From positions 620,001 through 684,000 of the forward strand of contig JABSSW010000003.1 in assembly GCA_018902385.1 (NCBI GenBank): DNA of 64,000 nucleotides, written 5' to 3'. Shown in pieces: positions 1 to 10,863 of this stretch (positions within the stretch are counted from its first letter, which is position 1; the number at the start of each line of letters is the position of its first letter). The position numbers were made by a program, and so were the translations under genes. The stretch comes from Physcia stellaris. Its lineage: Eukaryota; Ascomycota; Lecanoromycetes; Caliciales; Physciaceae. Under the pieces are notes generated by a model that was not told where the DNA came from, searched no databases, and was given only the letters and a program-made list of their open reading frames with translations.

Positions 1-219
1 GCTCTAAAGGAGGGCCTTCCATTGTTATACCGTAGTACTTCCAAGCGTTCAAGTTGTGAAATGGGGGACGAGGGGGAGTCGAGATCTGATAGTTGTAGGG
101 CTTGACCCTATTTTCTATTTCCGTCTTAGCGGCCCACGCGAAATCCCGCCTACGCACGCCCATATTGAAGCTCAGTGCCAATACCAATAACAATTACACT
201 CGACATCACAGCAAACACA
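1..219. other. upstream flank and promoter of the ribosomal protein gene
   Basis: No coding region is recognised here. The stretch just upstream of the uL15 start codon has a TAGGG / ACCCTA pair around positions 96-120, separated by only a few bases. TAGGG-type boxes are common in fungal ribosomal-protein promoters, so this may be a regulatory element, but that is inference from motif resemblance only. The left edge may hold the end of a neighbouring transcript that cannot be judged. Confidence 0.3.
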
Positions 220-906
220 ATGCCTACTCGTTCGACAAAGACCCGCAAACTGTACGTCCAAATCCGCAAGCATCCTCTACTCAGACTCCCCCAGCTATCC
301 TACCTTGCACTCGCTGACACGAGACTCTAGCCGCGGCCACGTCTCGGCCGGCCATGGACGTATTGGCAAGCATCGAAAGCATCCTGGTGGACGTGGTATG
401 GCCGGTGGACAGCATCATCACCGAACAAATCTCGATAAATACCATCCCGGTTACTTTGGGAAAGTTGGCATGCGATATTTCCACAAGCTGCAGAATCAAT
501 TCTGGAAGCCAGTCATCAATTTAGACAAGGTACGTTGAAATATCCAGAGGACAAAGCTCTGGGTGAAGGTCATAGGCGATCGTATATGATTGTCCATGGA
601 CGGCATGAGGCGAACGTGATGGCTCGAGATGGTTCTGAGGGGCTTGGTGAAAGTTCCAAGTGCCAATGCTGACAGACCTTCATCTAGCTGTGGTCGTTGG
701 TTCCTCAAGAAAAGCGCGACGAATACCTCGCCGGAAAGAAGAAAGACACTGCCCCAGTACTCGACTTATTACCGTTAGGCTATGCAAAGGTGTTGGGCAA
801 AGGACGGCTTCCGGAGATACCACTTGTGGTGAGAGCGAGATATGTTAGCGCGTTGGCAGAGAAGAAGATTAAGGACGCTGGCGGAGTTGTGGAGCTGGTG
901 GCATAA
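220..906 (+). CDS. RPL28: 60S ribosomal protein uL15 (yeast L28, mammalian L27a)
   Basis: This is a structural protein of the large ribosomal subunit, near the peptidyl-transferase region. Three exons are read: 220-251, 331-529 and 688-906. They join in frame to 149 residues, the usual length of the family. The second exon starts [20 protein letters not shown], the hallmark basic glycine-rich loop of uL15, followed by [16 protein letters not shown]. The third exon begins LWSLVP and ends with the conserved VVELVA tail. The first intron splits codon 11, as in many fungal uL15 genes. The gene converges on the Cdc7-type kinase, with about 220 bp between the stop codons. Identity is near certain; only the exact start of exon 1 rests on the reading frame. 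Confidence 0.97.
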
Positions 907-1125
907 GGTCATGGGATTCTAAACAAGAAAGCGATAACGACACAGTCATTGCATGAGGGATAGCTCAAAATGCAATGGAGTTGCTCAGTAATCACACCTT
1001 TCTTCGAAGGGACACTATCATCTTCAATTCCTGAACTTCATCTGACATGCAGAACCTCGCTAGAACACATTTTTACAGAAAAGCTGACGCTTGAACTGGG
1101 TATCATACTAAACAATAAGCTAATT

Positions 1126-2546
1126 TTACTCCACCATCTGGAGCTCGTCAACGTCTGACTCCAACTTGACTTGCTCGGCTAAGAAGTCGCTCGCCAAAGC
1201 CGCCTTTGCTGATATTCTTTTCTTAGGATCTAAATCGAGGCAGCGCTCCAGGAATTTGACACACTCTTTTGTCTCTAGGTCTAGATCATCACCTTCGTCT
1301 GGCCTGGTGCTGGAAACGGACCATTGTACGATCTGTTCCAACGAGTATCCTTTCTCACCGATAGTTGGGATGTTGGTGTCGAAAGTTACCCCATGCAATT
1401 GGGCGCAATGCTTCATCCTTCGTTGCCCGAATATTGAAGCAATTTCAATCATAGCTTCGATGTCATCTGCTGAGTTGAAGAATGGAAAGCGTTGCGCTAG
1501 AATCGTCAGAAGGATGACTCCTGCGGACCATATATCGATTTTGGTGGTTTGAGAAGTACACTTGAGAAGTACCTCAGGGGCTCGGAATCCTCTTGTGCCG
1601 GCGCGATTCGCTCTCCTTGAGCCTCGTTGGTCATTTTTAGGATACCCAGTAGGTGCTGGTTGACCCCACGCTCTGCTTGCCCTGATTTTCTGCTTTTGGA
1701 TTGCCGGAACATCTTGACATATGCAGTGCGAACAATCGGTACCTTCACGCTCGGCAAGTCCGAAGTCTACTAGCACCCCTCGCTTCCTCTCTATATCATA
1801 TAAAAAGTTTGTTGGTTTGATATCTCGGTGTATGATCCCATGCTTGTGCACTGCAGCGAGGGCAGCGAACAAAGATCGGAAGTAGATTTTTATGTGAGAT
1901 GGTGTCAGTTGGCGGTAGAAGGTACGAAAGTCCTGATGCCGGAAGTGAGGAAGGATGGCAACGACCTGGTCCTGGTGTCTGAAAGCCGTGATTAGAGGGC
2001 ACACGGAGTCGTAGCCCCTAAGAACATGGAGTAGCTCTAGCTCGTTCTGGATTCTCATAGGGCTACTCGTCACATAAATCTTCTTTATAGCAACAAATCG
2101 AGGTTTTCTCCGGGATCGTCCATCTTCGCTGATTCTGCTTCGCGCTGTCTGAGACACCCCTTGACGCTCGATATCCCAGTCGTTCTGATAATATTCATAA
2201 TGCATATCCTCGGCCTTATAAACGGTAGAGAAGGTACCTACCAGATTCTGTCAATTCGCGCAATGCTTATGAATCCGGTTTCATAATTTGGGGAATACCG
2301 ACCTTCGCCGATCCGATCAATCATGCGAAATTTAAAACCCATGTTGTGAAATATGTTCTCGAGCCTACTCATGTCTTCCCTAACTGAATCATCGATTTCA
2401 GGAGAGCCCTCTTGAGAGTCTTGAGAGCATTCTGAGCTTTCGTAGTCATCCTGTTGTTCCTCATGCTCTTCGTGTCCAGGAGCCAAGCCTTGAACTGTAT
2501 TACTCGTTTTCAGCGCATGCGTAATGAAAGGATTGTCTTCATCCAT
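1126..2546 (-). CDS. CDC7: Cdc7/Hsk1-type serine/threonine kinase (DDK catalytic subunit)
   Basis: Cdc7, with its partner Dbf4, phosphorylates the MCM helicase to fire replication origins in the nucleus. Two exons, complement(2303-2546) and complement(1126-2237), joined across a 65-nt intron, give 451 residues. The intron falls inside the glycine-rich loop, and splicing restores GEGTFSTVYKAED at about residues 80-92. Visible kinase motifs are VAIKK, HRDIKPTNF near residue 218, DFGLAE near 239 and GTRGFRAPEVL near 295. A 50-residue insert rich in Arg and Gln lies between DFG and APE, where Cdc7 kinases carry kinase insert II. The acidic N-terminal 60 residues are poorly conserved and probably disordered. 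The gene is divergent from condensin subunit 1, with 236 bp between start codons, and may share its promoter. A CK2- or CDK-like kinase is much less likely because of the PTNF loop and the insert. Confidence 0.93.
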
Positions 2547-2782
2547 TTCGAAGTTGAGCAGTAGATTTATCTATCTCGAGCATGAAAACTCGCCAAATGA
2601 ATGATAAGCCAGCTGGTAAAGTCTTCCAACCGAGTGGAGTGAACAGCCGTGGCGTATCGAGGCGTCACGCGATGTAAACAAACACTAACCGGATAGGGGA
2701 AAAAGTAAACACTGACGAGCTTTGCAACCATTTTCGTACTCGCATCGCGCCCATCTAAAGGAACTTATTCGAGTGCGCCGCG
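2547..2782. promoter_or_regulatory. divergent promoter of CDC7 and condensin subunit 1
   Basis: This 236-bp interval lies between two divergent start codons. It contains TCACGCGA at 2665-2672, almost midway between the genes. The ACGCG core resembles the Mlu I cell-cycle box bound by MBF-type factors (Mbp1/Swi6, Cdc10) that drive G1/S genes. Both neighbours work in S phase or mitosis, which fits. The same octamer occurs about 100 bp upstream of the Chl1 gene. Function is inferred from motif and context only. Confidence 0.5.
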
Positions 2783-5700
2783 ATGGATAACCGTGTGGAT
2801 TTTGACATCAATGACGCTCTCAAGCATTACCTTAGTGACCCTGCGACGATTGCAACACCGGAAGCAGACGGAGCCCTGATCGACTGCGAGAGTGACCCTG
2901 AATCCCTCACGAGTGGCCTGATAAATGGTGTACTGAATCCCATCATCGATTCAATCGCGGAGAACCCAGATGGCTTGACCAGGAGCTCTACATTTGACTC
3001 GCTGCAGTTTCTATTAAAGTGTGCCCCTACTTTTCCTAAGTCCCAGCGGAATTTCCCTAGTGAACCTGATTCTGAATTGTTTAAACTATCCAGATCGGCA
3101 TCTCTGTTGCCTGCGCACGCTCTAAGCAAGCTCTTCGACCTCCTCGTTTCGGGCCTCTCGACCGAGGCCGATACCATCAACAATGACTTGGAGACCGAGG
3201 AGCAAGAAGGGCTTCAAACCCAAAAGCAAACCCTCGAAATGTACGCTTTCTTGCTACAGTGGTCAATATCTGTTGTGGAAGTTAAGGCAGCAGAGAAGCC
3301 CGCAGGTGGCGCTCCAGCCAGAGGCCGAGGCGCAGCTAAGGGAGGCAAGGCCAAAGCAACAACGAAGGACGGCGCCTGGGATTCCACAGCCCAGCTTTTG
3401 ACAGCGTTAGACACGATGTGCAAAGTTTTGAAATTAAAGCTCGGGAAAATATTCATGACGACTTCGGAGCGAGATACATTCGTAGGCTTGTTCACAAGAT
3501 CCGTCTACTTGATATTGGAGAACGAGCAAAGGATCAAGAACACTGCCCTGCGAATGCACGCTTTCAAAGTGCTATGTATAGCAGTAAAGCATCATGGGCA
3601 TGCTTACGGTATATTCGGAATCCTTTTTTCTTTGTAAAGTACGGCGTTGATCGGTTCTAGGTGCTCAAACCTCGATCATCCAAAACCTTTCTTACTTCGA
3701 GCATCTCGCGGAGCCAATGGCCGAGTTCCTTCATATCCTGTCTGAGCAATACGACTATCCGCAGCTTACCGATGAGGTCTTAAGGTATCCTCATTCGTCC
3801 AACTGTCAAGAGCCAAACTGACGTGATCTAGGGATCTGAGTAACAAAGAATATAATAGCAACGATACCAGAGGCCCCAAGTCAGTTTCAGCATTTATCGT
3901 CAAGCTATCTGAGCTTGCTCCTCGCCTCGTTATCAAACAAATGACCCTGCTGATCAAGCAATTGGATAGCGAGGTTGGTGTTCGTAGTCTATCGGCAACA
4001 GTGGCTGACAATTCCTAGGCGTACACTCTTCGATGCGCCGTGATTGAAGTCTGCGGTAATCTGATCTCAGATTTGAGCAAGCAAGAAGAGCGAAATGAGA
4101 ACTCGAAATCCCAGATCAATGGCTTCTTTAATATCCTAGAAGAGCGCTTTCTAGACACTAATCCTTACTGTCGCTGTAGAAACATTCAGGTGTATATGAA
4201 GCTATGTGATTTGGAGCAAAAATTCCCAAAGCGTCGACAAGTTGCTGCAGAGCTCGCCGCCCGAAGTCTTGAGGACAAGAGTAGTAATGTTCGACGAAAT
4301 GCCATAAAGCTTTTGGGAAAGCTAGTTTCGACGCATCCTTTCAGCGTGATGCACGGTGGTCAACTTTCACACAAAGACTGGGAGCAGCGTTTGCAAGCGG
4401 TGGAAGCCGAGCTGGATGCATTGAAACCGCCAGTTGGCTCACCAGGCCTCGCAGAAAAGAACGATCGAGCGGATACCACAGTAGATACTGCTTTGCTTGA
4501 CGATGCGACTGTCATGGAAGGCGAGCAAAAAGAGATCCCTCCAATGACCGAGGAACAGCAAACAGCAGCCCTCAAGAAAGCAGCGGAAGAAGCTGCTACC
4601 TCAGAGCTCATGACAAGGCTTCAGTTGACTCGCAAATACTACGCGGAAGCAATGCGATTTATTGATGTAATCCACGCTGGGACGCCTGTGGTCTGTCAAC
4701 TGCTCTCGTCGAAGAACAAAAGTGAGGTTATAGAAGCAATGGATTTCTTCGTGGTGATCGATGCGTACAAGATCGAAGCAGCTAGGACCGGCATTCGCCG
4801 CATGTTGCGCTTGATATGGACGAAGGGAAATAGCGACGAAGGCAAGGGCGTACAGACACATCTCATAGATTGCTATCGAGGCCTTTTCTTCACCGCACCC
4901 GACTCGTTCAGCGAGAACGACGCAGCCAACTATATCGCTCGGAACATGATCAGCCTCACGTTTGGAGCAACCCCAGCGGAGTTAACGTCCCTTGAGCAGC
5001 TGCTTAGCACGATGATGAAAGGCGATCATGTATCTGAGCTCGTTATTACCAAGCTTTGGCAAGTGTACGGAGTGCAAAAGCAGGAGATCTCTAAGAACCA
5101 GAGACGCGGTGCCATCATCGTTTTGGGTATGCTAGCCACAGCCGACCCGGACATCGTGGTACGGGAGATGGGAACGATGCTTCGAATCGGTCTAGGAAGC
5201 CTTGGACGCTCGGATCTAGCTCTCGCGAAGTACACATGTATCGCTTTACGGCGTATCAATCCTACAAAACGTCAAGCTAAGGACGCATCTACTGCTCCTG
5301 CGAAACTCCCCAATGACCACGCCGTTCTCACCAAACTGGCAGCAGTGATTGAGATTGCCTCGGATAGCAAGGAGTGGTAAGTTGATCGAAAGACATGTGA
5401 TTGAAGGACTGGGGTAACATTGTCTTAGGTATGGCGTTGCTGAACAAGCCATTGGTGCCATCTATACATTATCGAAACATCCCGACACGCTGTGCTCTGA
5501 AATTCTTCGGAGAAAGACAAGGCACGTGTTCCAACGGCGAGGGACAGAACCATCTCCGGAGCCTATGGAAGGCATCGAGGGTGCAAGTGGACTTCCATCA
5601 CCGCCTCCTGAGGAACCAGAAAAGAGACAGAGAGGGTCCCTCGCACTTTCCCAACTTCTGTTCATTGTAGGCCACATTGCAATTAAACAGATTGTTCATC

Positions 5701-6727
5701 TTGAAATCTGCGAGCTAGACTTCAAACGGCGGAAGGCGGAGAAAGAAAAGGCCAAAACCTCGGAGGGGTCTCCAAAGAAAGCTGCTGTTGATGACCTGGA
5801 CCTCATTGGCGGCACGACTGAGGACGATTTCACAGAAGCAATGAGTCACATTCGTGAGCGAGAGCTGCTCTATGGCGAGAACTCTCTTTTGTCGAATTTC
5901 GGGCCGCTTGTTACAGAAATCTGCTCAAACAATACAGCATACCAAGATGAAGATCTTCAGGCGGCAGCGACGTTGTGCATGGCAAAACTGATGTGCGTCT
6001 CTTCGGAATACTGCGAGACTAACCTGCCGCTGCTCATCACTATACTTGAGAGATCACAAAATGCCGTGACGCGAAGCAACGTTGTCATCGCTTTAGGAGA
6101 CATGGCGGTTTGCTTCAACCATCTCATTGACGAGAACACCGACTTCCTCTATAGGCGACTCAATGATAATGACGCCTCTGTGAAGCGAACATGCCTGATG
6201 ACACTGACCTTCCTGATCCTTGCTGGGCAGGTCAAAGTCAAAGGCCAACTGGGAGAAATGGCAAAATGCCTTGAGGACTCAGACAAGCGCATCGCTGATC
6301 TGTCGAGGATGTTCTTCACCGAACTAGCAACGAAGGACAACGCTGTCTATAATCATTTCATTGACATGTTCTCCTTGCTGAGTGCAGAGAAGGATCTGGA
6401 AGAAGATGCGCTCAAGAGGATAATCAAATTTCTTTCTTCTTTCATTGAGAAGGTGAGGTCATTCCGAGTTCGAGTTGTGTACTATACTGATATCTTCCAA
6501 AGGACAAACATGCTAAACAGCTTGCCGACAAGCTTGCAGCCCGGCTTGCGCGCTGCGAATCCGAAAGACAATGGAACGACGTGGCTTATGCGCTCTCGCT
6601 TTTGCAGCATAAGAACGAAGAGATCCAAAGACTGTCAGCGCGGGCTTCCGGCTCGTTCAAGCTACTGCGTGATGAAAGGTTATCCAATTGCTTGTGGAGA
6701 ATCGTATGCTTTTTAGCGATGACATGA
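2783..6727 (+). CDS. YCS4: condensin complex subunit 1 (CAP-D2 / Ycs4 / Cnd1)
   Basis: This HEAT-repeat subunit of condensin binds the kleisin and DNA and is needed for mitotic chromosome compaction and rDNA segregation. Six exons are read: 2783-3608, 3661-3784, 3832-3973, 4019-5376, 5429-6452 and 6503-6727, with introns of 45-52 nt. They join to 1,232 residues, normal for the family. The N-terminal part (about 1-280) matches the Cnd1 N-terminal domain and carries a Gly/Ala/Arg-rich loop near residue 180. The middle includes a conserved helix region reading SSNVRRNAIKLLGKLV. The C-terminal condensin domain shows ALGDMAVCFNHLIDENTD and the typical end CESERQWNDVAYALSLLQHK. The last 40 residues or so extend past the usual end, so a different final splice cannot be excluded. 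The stop lies only 35 bp from that of the convergent Naa30 gene. Confidence 0.93.
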
Positions 6728-6762
6728 CTGGGCGTTACACGGACTGAGAGATACCCCGAGAT

Positions 6763-7451
6763 TTATGCCGAAGGAGGTAATTCGGGGTCACAATCTTCAT
6801 AGCGCAGAGTAGCAGCGCTTTCTTTGACGTAAAGCACGAAGCGGAATGCAGAGTTGCCGTTCAGGTAATAGCGATGGAGTCTCTTGCTCCTGAGGAATCC
6901 GAGTCTTTCATAAAGCTTCATTGCCGCAGTGTTCGTGACTTCCGTTTCCAAAGCGATCTGAGATCTCTGAGCCAGTGAGCGATGAAGAGAATCAGATCAC
7001 CTACCTCGTCGGCTTCACGCTCAATCATGATGTCAATCGCCATTCGGACGAGGTTGGTAGCGATGCCTTTGCCTCGATACTCCTCCCTGACTGCCAACAT
7101 GGCTATGTAACCTCTCAAGGGACCACCTCTGTGTGGCTCGAGCTTTGAGATGACAACGCCGACAAGGTTCTCCTCGGCATCGATAGCCTTGGGAACAGCA
7201 ACTCTTAGCTACCTATACATCGAGGATCCCCCATTGCGCTTTCTTGTTGCAGGCTGACTCACCATGAAACACAGGTCCCCCCACTGGTAGAGGAAATAGC
7301 GGTAGACATAGATGCTGTAGGGCTCAGAAAGGTCGGTGGAGATCAATTGCCTGATGGCTGGCAAATACGCTGACTCCTTACTAGGGTGGTACTGCACGTA
7401 GTGGAGCTCCGGAGTTTGATCTGAGGAATCCTGCACGGTCGCCTCGCTCAT
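6763..7451 (-). CDS. MAK3: N-alpha-acetyltransferase 30, NatC catalytic subunit
   Basis: This GNAT enzyme transfers acetyl from acetyl-CoA to nascent N-termini of the Met-Leu/Ile/Phe type and works with Mak10 and Mak31 at the ribosome. Three exons, complement(7263-7451), complement(7005-7187) and complement(6763-6957), all of whole codons, give 188 residues. Motifs seen are [13 protein letters not shown] (substrate-binding helix), RGYIAMLAV, the acetyl-CoA loop [11 protein letters not shown], and [19 protein letters not shown]. The first intron runs to the AAG acceptor just before [10 protein letters not shown]. Three nearer AG dinucleotides give the wrong frame, and the branch-like GCTAAGA lies about 20 nt before the chosen site. 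The protein is close in length to human NAA30's catalytic core and yeast Mak3 (about 176 residues). It is divergent from the PDAT gene across 260 bp. Confidence 0.94.
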
Positions 7452-7711
7452 GCTGACAGCTCATGTCACCGAGACGGGGCATCGTCACCAGTGACATGTG
7501 AAAGGCAAAGAGTCTCTTGATGATCGACCGGATATTCGGGATATGCAGGGTCCCGCTAGTTGAAGCTTGCCGGGAATAGCGATGACGCAGTTGCTTGGCA
7601 ACGCTTCACTCAATCCGTGGATGACAATTTTCACATGCCTCCAGCATCCTCCTCTAGCCACCATGAACAAGATTCTCCTTGGTTTGTCCTAGGACATCTC
7701 ATCCAGCAGCA

Positions 7712-9809
7712 ATGTCTACTCTGCGTCGACGTCTCCTAGGCGATTCGTCTACGGAACCGTCGCGGGATCCATCACCAGTCAAGGGGGAGCCTGTGACCCT
7801 TGTGTCCACCACCCATCTAAAGAAGCTCACCCGGAAACGAAGCAAGCGGCGACAAGGCTTTATCTTTGGCCTGGGGGGTATCTTTGGTATCGTGGTTGCC
7901 GCCTTCTTCGCACAGCGACACGATGTGATCAATCTAGAGGGTCTGATGGACATGAATCTTGAATCCCTCATGGACGTCATCCCTGCCGGCATTGTCAAAG
8001 ACGCCAGAGATCTAACAGTAAGCGAGCCTAAACTTTGGAATACCAGGAACCGGTAGCTGAAGCTGATACAGTTGATCATATTAGCGACATGAACGAGAGG
8101 CCGTCAACTACGACTCCTTCAGTGTCGGCTTGCATGCGCAGTCGCAGGGTGTCAAAGCGTTACATCCGGTCATTATGATCCCAGGCGTCATCTCAACCGG
8201 ATTAGAGAGCTGGGGTACTGAAGAGCAATCACGGCAGTACTTCAGGAAAAGACTATGGGGCAGTTGGAGCATGATGAGAGCGCTAGTGCTGGACAAAGCT
8301 AGTTGGAAAAGACACATAATGCTCGACAAAGAGACGGGATTAGACCCTCCGGGTATCAAGCTCCGAGCTGCCCAAGGATTTGACGCTGCAGACTTGTGAG
8401 TGAGTTAAGATGAAATGCTTGAAGATTGGAGTTGATCCCTGAAATAGTTTCATAACGGGCTATTGGATATGGAACAAGATTCTAGAGAATTTGGCGACAA
8501 TTGGATACGATCCGTAAGCTTTTCGCTTTAACTTCTCCTACACTGCTCACAGTGTCTAGCACAAATGCATTCACAGCAGCTTACGACTGGCGTTTGTCTT
8601 GTAAGAATCTAGAAACACGCGACGCCTACTTTACCCGGTTGAAAATCCACATCGAGACCGCTCTTGAGACGTCCGGCGAGAAGGCTTGTCTGGTCTCCCA
8701 TAGTATGGGGTCTCAAGTGCTGTTCTGGTTCTTCCACTGGGTAGCATCACCAGAGCATGGCAAAGGCGGTGAGGACTGGGTTGACAAGCATGTTGATTCG
8801 TGGATTAATATTTCCGGCTCTATGCTTGGGGCACTCAAAGGTCTTCCGGCTTTTCTTTCGGGCGAGATGAAAGATACTGCCCAACTGAACGCATTCGCAC
8901 TTTACGGCCTCGAGAAATTCCTTGCCAGATCCGAGCGCTGCGAGATCTTCCGTGCAATGCCCGGAGCCTCAAGCATGCTTCCTAAAGGCGGCAACGCTGT
9001 CTGGGGCAATGCAACATGGGCTCCCGACGACGTCCCCGGGCAGAAAGTCAGTTTCGGCACCTTCATCAATTTCAGAGAAAGCAACTCCACACACTCTCCT
9101 CGCAACCTGACCGTTGAAGAAAGCCTTGATTATCTCCTCGCTAATGCCGATCCTTGGTACCAAAAGCAAGTGCTGGAAAACTACTCTCATGGCATTGCAC
9201 ATACGGCCGCTGAAGTCAACGACAACGAGCGTGACTTCCGCAAATGGGTCAACCCGCTCGAAAGCCGTCTTCCACTCGCGCCGCATCTCAAGATATACTG
9301 CTTTTACGGTATCGGTAAGCCCACCGAGCGCAGCTACTTCTACCGTGAGGACCAAGATCCCCAAAGCCCCATCAATGTCACCATCGACACTGGCTTCACC
9401 TACACCACCGGTCGAGATGGCGAAACGGTTGTGGATCATGGCGTCATCCTGGGCGAAGGCGATGGCACTGTGCCGCTGCTCAGCAATGGGTATATGTGCG
9501 CCAAAGGCTGGAAGATCAGACGATATAACCCCGCGGGCATCGAGGTCAAGTTGTATGAGATGCCCCATGAGCCCGACAAGTGGAGTCCCAGGGGCGGACC
9601 GAATACAGGTATGTTGCTCCCCCAATGCAGGATACTATAACTATGACTAACAACCTTTTCTGCTAGGGGACCACGTCGACATCCTCGGACGCAGTTCTCT
9701 GAACGACTTGATTCTAAGGGTTGCAGGAGGGAAAGGCCATCAGATCGAAGAGAATATCCAGTCTCGGATCCTCGAATATTCGGAGAGAGTGCAGATTTAC
9801 GAGGAGTAA
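7712..9809 (+). CDS. LRO1: phospholipid:diacylglycerol acyltransferase (Lro1-like PDAT)
   Basis: PDAT moves an acyl chain from a phospholipid to diacylglycerol to make triacylglycerol, without acyl-CoA, at the ER or nuclear membrane. Five exons are read: 7712-8017, 8085-8395, 8448-8513, 8560-9608 and 9667-9809. They give 624 residues (yeast Lro1 has 661). A basic cytosolic N-terminus (KKLTRKRSKRRQ) precedes one membrane span at about residues 49-67, so the catalytic domain should face the lumen. LCAT-family features seen are HPVIMIPGV, GYWIWNK, YDWRL, the nucleophile elbow SHSMGSQ with Ser near 276, GEMKDT, GLEKF, SMLPKGG, the acid-site region GEGDGTVPLLS and the C-terminal DHVDILG that carries the catalytic His. 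All expected catalytic segments are present. Confidence 0.95.
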
Positions 9810-10863
9810 GGAGTCTAGCGATTCATTGGTTTCGACGTTAGAAGCTTGGGCGATTGCATGATTATATTGATATAGATGTATACTATACCCAACTCCCAAG
9901 AGTATCAGTCCCGTGGAATCTTGCTCACCTCAGCGTTGTTTTATTGCCATGGAAACATTCGAGTTCTACCGAGTATTGCGGACGGGTCGTGGAGCGTCAT
10001 GGGGTTGGCGCTGTATTATATGGAGTGTTCCATGACCACGAGTTAGCGGGCTGAATTTTGTTCAGGTAAAAGGGACGAATATCGCACATCGGCTTAGCTG
10101 CAGGCTCAGCGAAGCGTTGGTGGTTTACAACTCCAAAATACGATAGCACGAACAATCGCCAACATCGGCTCAGGGGCTGATCGTCTCGATACAATTTCAT
10201 TAGAACTCACTGCCCTGTCTGGTTGCTCCCTTGCTGGGACTTTGTACTCGCTCCAACACTTTCCCAGCCTGAAAATCCGGCTACATCGCATGGGACCCGA
10301 GCTTGGACGGGTGGTAATGTGGATGGAACTAGGATTGCTGGTGGTGGCTTTCACCTCCTTCATTATATCTTAGAGGCGGTCTTGAGCTCTTTCACGTTAG
10401 TCGATTTTCGCTCTTCTCAACGCCACTCAGCTTCATGTCATCCACGATCCTGTGAACTATTCTGGTACACCTTAGATGAAGGCGTGTGGCTCGACTTTAC
10501 GGAGCGCAAGCAGAGTATGCTGAGCGACACTCTGAGTTGGCTCATTCCGCACCTGAACCCGTTGAGTAGATACTAAAAGGGCGGGGTGTTTGCTGTTCGG
10601 CATGATACTTGGAGATATGTGGGAACGATCAGATTCCTAGATGAGTATTGCGACGAGGGACTTGTGTGACGGTGCTATAGGGGATTGCGGGGGTTTATTC
10701 AGTGGTAGTGGGAGTGGGTGCTCGAGAGGCGATGTCTGTTGTTGAATTTGCTGAACTATATCTTTATTCAATTGCCGAAGCCATGCCATTCAGAGCGTGA
10801 TAAGTCTTTACGTAGTCAATAGCCCAACTCCTGTGACTCACCAGTATTCGACTATCCCGCCCA
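9810..10863. other. convergent intergenic region, no gene recognised
   Basis: About 1 kb lies between the stops of the PDAT and Chl1 genes. Open frames of 60-117 codons exist on both strands (for example 10,223-10,576 on the plus strand), but they show no family resemblance, no conserved motif and no splice pattern that extends them. The region probably holds the two 3' UTRs. A non-coding RNA or a fast-evolving small gene cannot be excluded. Confidence 0.5.

Noticed and set aside
530-687. possible box C/D snoRNA in the second intron of the uL15 gene
   Set aside because: GTGATGG and CTGA boxes are present at a plausible distance, but no closing stem joins their flanks and the C box is off consensus.
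7188-7262. frameshift in NAA30 between exons one and two
   Set aside because: The apparent frame problem vanishes when the AAG acceptor before [10 protein letters not shown] is used; length and motifs then match the family.
10223-10576. 117-codon open frame between PDAT and CHL1
   Set aside because: No homology, no intron pattern, and overlapping frames of similar length on the other strand; probably chance in 3' regions.
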